Origin: Pseudomaricurvus alkylphenolicus
GTDB lineage: Bacteria > Pseudomonadota > Gammaproteobacteria > Pseudomonadales > Cellvibrionaceae
Direction: 5' to 3'
Assembly: GCF_011683955.1 (NCBI RefSeq)
Contig: NZ_JAAQPI010000009.1
Location: 62,001 to 126,000, forward strand
DNA: 64,000 bases
Below are positions 61,725 through 64,000 of the stretch, one piece after another. The translations under genes were made by a program, and so were the position numbers. A model generated the notes under the pieces. The model did not search any database and was not told the origin of the DNA. It saw nothing but the letters and a program-made list of their open reading frames with translations. How positions within the stretch are numbered: position 1 is the stretch's first letter; each line of letters begins with the position of its first letter.

Positions 61725-63515
61725 TCAGCCCAGGTTCAAATGTTCCGTCAAAGCAACAGGTACCTCGATAACCTTGGCTCTGAGGTATTCCCCCATGGAT
61801 TTTGCCTGTGGGTCCATCCGTACTGAAGACGCCACACCTTCACCCAGAATGCCTTTGATAAAGAAATTCAAAGATTGGATATTGGCCAGCTCAAAGCGTT
61901 CAATATCCAAGTCGGCTGTTTCCGGCATCAGTGCTTTTAATCGATCAACCGTCAGAAACTCATGCAGGAAGCCATAGGCGTCATCGCTGGTCGCCCATAC
62001 CCCCACATTGGCACAGCCGCCTTTATCGCCGGAGCGGGTACCGAATAAGCGCCCGAATGGAATGCTGATAGTTTCTCCAGTTGGAGCAGCAGACACGGCG
62101 GCCGGTACCACTTCATGGTTAACAGGTTCCAAATCCAGTTGGCTGGTTGGTGTTACTTCGATCACCTGTTCGTCAATGTGTACGCGCTCGGTGATGTATC
62201 GGCTATCCACCAGCGTCGGCCAGTAAACCAGGAAGCTCTCACCATTTCCGATGGGGTTCATGGGACCAAAGCCCGGAATATTGGCCAGGGCGATTTCAAT
62301 CATTTTGGCACTAAACAGGCGGCCAACCAGATCCTTGTCCTGGGATTTGGCGACGATTCTCAAGCGGGCAAAGGCTTCTTCATTGCATTGCGGGTTTTCT
62401 TTGTCGCTGCGAATCAATTCGATCGATACGTCGTCAAACTGTTCTTTACCACCGATGTTCTTGAAAAAGGTTTCAGTCAAAACATTAGCCTTGGCTTCCA
62501 CATCCAGGCCGGCGATCAGGATTTCAAAACCGTTGCGAAAGCCCCCCAGGGTATTGATGCACACCTTATGCGTTGGTGGTGGGCAGGAGCCTTTACAGCC
62601 GCTGACGTACACGCGATCATCGCCGGTCTGCTCAATACTCAAGGTGTCAAAGTGGCCAATCACATCCGGGTTTTTGTAGGCCGGATCACCGATTTCGTAC
62701 AACAGCTGTGATTTAACCGTGCCCACAGAAACCAGACCGCCTGTACCGGGGTGTTTGGTTATGGTGAAATTGCCGTTGGCCTCAATTTCGGCAATGGGGT
62801 AGCCGGGGTTGTCGAAGCTGGGCACCTCCTGAAAGAACGCGTAGTTGCCGCCGGTGGCCTGCTGGCCACACTCGATCACATGACCGGCGGCCAGTGCACC
62901 TGCCAAGGCATCGTAATCGGTGCGCTGCCAGTTGAACTTCCAGGCTGCGGGGCCGATGACCACTGCGGCATCGGTCACGCGAGGGCAGATAACCACATCG
63001 GCGCCCTGGTCGAGGGCTTCCTTGATGCCCCAGGCGCCCAAATAGGCATTGGCCGTCAGCAGTGTGTTTTGGCTGTCGGCCAGCCTGGCGCCGGTATCCA
63101 TATTGCTAAAGGTTTCACCTTCGCCCTGTAACTCTTGCATACGAGGAACCAGATCGTCACCATCGATATAGGCGACCTTGACGTCGAGGTTCAGCTCACT
63201 GGCAATTACCTTTACGGCGTCGGCCATGGACGCAGGGTTGAGACCGCCGGCGTTGCTGACGATTTTGATGTTCTTTTCGATACAGGGCTGCAGCACCTGT
63301 TTAACCTGCTTTAGAAACGTACCTACGTAGCCCCCACTATTGTCGCCTTGAGAGCTTCGCTTCATTTTCTGGCCATACAGAATAGCCATGGTCAGCTCGG
63401 CGAGATAGTCACCGGTCAGCACATCAATGGGGCCACCTTCAACCATTTCCTTTGCCGCCGATAGCTTGTCGCCGTAAAAACCGCTGCAGTTGGCAATTTT
63501 GATGACATCAGTCAT
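61725..63515 (-). CDS. AtuA-like acyclic terpene utilisation protein (DUF1446)
   Basis: I start at the ATG at 63515 (AGAGGAAAGCA upstream), which overlaps the stop of the biotin-carboxylase gene; 596 residues. Family features are IANCSGFYGDKLSAAKEMVE, DVLTGDYLAELTMAILYGQ, the NAGGLNP segment, VVICPRVTDAAVVIGPAAW and a C-terminal GTRSGDKGGCANVGVWAT. AtuA-family proteins occur with geranyl-CoA or methylcrotonyl-CoA-type carboxylases; the exact reaction is not established. Placement between a biotin-carrying carboxylase subunit and an enoyl-CoA hydratase supports a branched-chain or terpenoid acyl-CoA pathway. Confidence 0.88.
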   Translation of the reverse strand: MTDVIKIANCSGFYGDKLSAAKEMVEGGPIDVLTGDYLAELTMAILYGQKMKRSSQGDNSGGYVGTFLKQVKQVLQPCIEKNIKIVSNAGGLNPASMADAVKVIASELNLDVKVAYIDGDDLVPRMQELQGEGETFSNMDTGARLADSQNTLLTANAYLGAWGIKEALDQGADVVICPRVTDAAVVIGPAAWKFNWQRTDYDALAGALAAGHVIECGQQATGGNYAFFQEVPSFDNPGYPIAEIEANGNFTITKHPGTGGLVSVGTVKSQLLYEIGDPAYKNPDVIGHFDTLSIEQTGDDRVYVSGCKGSCPPPTHKVCINTLGGFRNGFEILIAGLDVEAKANVLTETFFKNIGGKEQFDDVSIELIRSDKENPQCNEEAFARLRIVAKSQDKDLVGRLFSAKMIEIALANIPGFGPMNPIGNGESFLVYWPTLVDSRYITERVHIDEQVIEVTPTSQLDLEPVNHEVVPAAVSAAPTGETISIPFGRLFGTRSGDKGGCANVGVWATSDDAYGFLHEFLTVDRLKALMPETADLDIERFELANIQSLNFFIKGILGEGVASSVRMDPQAKSMGEYLRAKVIEVPVALTEHLNLG

Positions 63516-64000
63516 TGCTTTCCTCTCCGTCAACGCTGACCAGCAGCTGTTTGGATTTCACCTGCTGACCCGCTTCACAACTGATGGCGGACACGGTACC
63601 GCTAATGCCCGCTTTAAGGGGGTGCTCCATCTTCATAGCCTCCAGTATCACCAGGGTCTGGCCGGCTTCCACGGCGTCTCCCTCGTTTACCAGGACTTCG
63701 ACAATGGCGCCGTCCATGGTTGCCTTGATCTGTCCGCTGCCGGCGCCACCGGCCGCAGCCGCGGGCTGGTGGGTAACGTCTTCGAGAATAAAGTGACCAG
63801 TGCCGTCATCCAGGTACAGTGTTTTATTGTCGAAGGCGAAGTGCAGGGTCTCGCGCACGCCATTTTCGATATAGACACAGCGATTGTCGTCCAGGGAAAC
63901 AAATTGCAGCGCCATGCTTTCTTGTTCAGAAGAGGGTTCTCCAACCGAAATCACGAAATGATCATCGCTTTCACTCAGGTTAATCAGGTTGGACTGCCCG
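63508..64000 (-). CDS. Acyl-CoA carboxylase alpha subunit, C-terminal part with biotin carrier domain (runs off the window)
   Basis: The frame is open to the window edge and lacks a start, so this is the C-terminal 164 residues of a longer protein. A biotinyl domain is clear: GGAGSGQIKATMDGAIVEVL, then EAMKMEH with the Lys that carries biotin, and KAGISGTVSAISCEAGQQVK. Together with AtuA and the enoyl-CoA hydratase downstream it fits a geranyl-, methylcrotonyl- or related acyl-CoA carboxylase (AtuF type). It overlaps the AtuA-like gene by 8 bp. The biotin carboxylase domain would lie outside. Confidence 0.9.
   Translation of the reverse strand, partial: GQSNLINLSESDDHFVISVGEPSSEQESMALQFVSLDDNRCVYIENGVRETLHFAFDNKTLYLDDGTGHFILEDVTHQPAAAAGGAGSGQIKATMDGAIVEVLVNEGDAVEAGQTLVILEAMKMEHPLKAGISGTVSAISCEAGQQVKSKQLLVSVDGEESND

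Overview
The window reads as chromosome of an aerobic, heterotrophic, probably marine gammaproteobacterium, perhaps Cellvibrionales/Spongiibacteraceae-like. This is an inference. It rests on moderate GC, five large TonB-dependent receptors (TBDRs) of the VVVTA(Q/R)KR type, XRE-cupin, AraC and LuxR regulators, a PlsB / HAD-PlsC / wax-ester-synthase lipid operon and Atu-type carboxylation genes. I saw no rRNA, tRNA, CRISPR array, phage or transposase gene.

Layout. 0-7.3 kb: hydantoinase/oxoprolinase-type hyuA-hyuB (-), a TBDR, an XRE-cupin regulator with a small cupin protein, an MFS transporter and a small hypothetical gene. 7.3-12 kb: a TBDR / Tat-exported gluconate-dehydrogenase-subunit-3 / GMC oxidoreductase operon (-). 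12.3-32.6 kb: a large catabolic locus (below). 32.7-40 kb: an alpha/beta hydrolase, then a tight minus-strand neutral-lipid operon (HAD-PlsC, PlsB, WS/DGAT, monoacylglycerol-lipase-like hydrolase). 40.1-46.6 kb: a TBDR, an AraC regulator and two acyl-CoA dehydrogenases. 46.7-48.3 kb: a membrane-anchored FMN glutamate-synthase-like enzyme. 48.3-58.2 kb: an AraC-centred region with an isoquinoline-oxidoreductase-type molybdenum hydroxylase (large subunit broken), a TBDR, a Tat-exported FAD amine-oxidase-like protein, a lipoprotein and a membrane protein. 58.3-60.8 kb: a GH3 glucosidase lipoprotein. 60.9-64 kb: enoyl-CoA hydratase, AtuA-like protein and a biotin carboxylase subunit cut by the window end.

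The most interesting system is at 12.3-32.6 kb. It joins three demethylation-type enzymes (a GbcA/stachydrine-demethylase-like Rieske oxygenase, a trimethylamine/dimethylglycine-dehydrogenase-like FMN/4Fe-4S enzyme and a GcvT-like tetrahydrofolate methyltransferase) with C1 oxidation (FolD, PurU), a class III aminotransferase, an ADP-forming acyl-CoA synthetase, an acyl-CoA dehydrogenase, an enoyl-CoA hydratase, two importers (TBDR, MFS) and a LuxR-type regulator. Two identical 18-bp dyads (ATCACCCTAAGTTGTGAT) stand before the synthetase operon and the FMN-enzyme operon at the same distance from matching -10-like sequences. Degenerate copies lie before the enoyl-CoA hydratase operon, between the Rieske gene and the TBDR (two in tandem), and before the TBDR. 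I infer one LuxR-controlled regulon for uptake, stepwise N-demethylation and backbone degradation of an unidentified N-methylated amino-acid or betaine compound.

A second regulon is suggested by three TGGCCA-like elements spaced 9 and 11 bp, found upstream of both the molybdenum hydroxylase operon and the TBDR/FAD-enzyme operon, with the AraC gene between them. Other points of note are a promoter-to-terminator leader unit before the enoyl-CoA hydratase, a 112-bp MITE/REP-like inverted repeat, and an out-of-frame deletion in the molybdenum hydroxylase large subunit.
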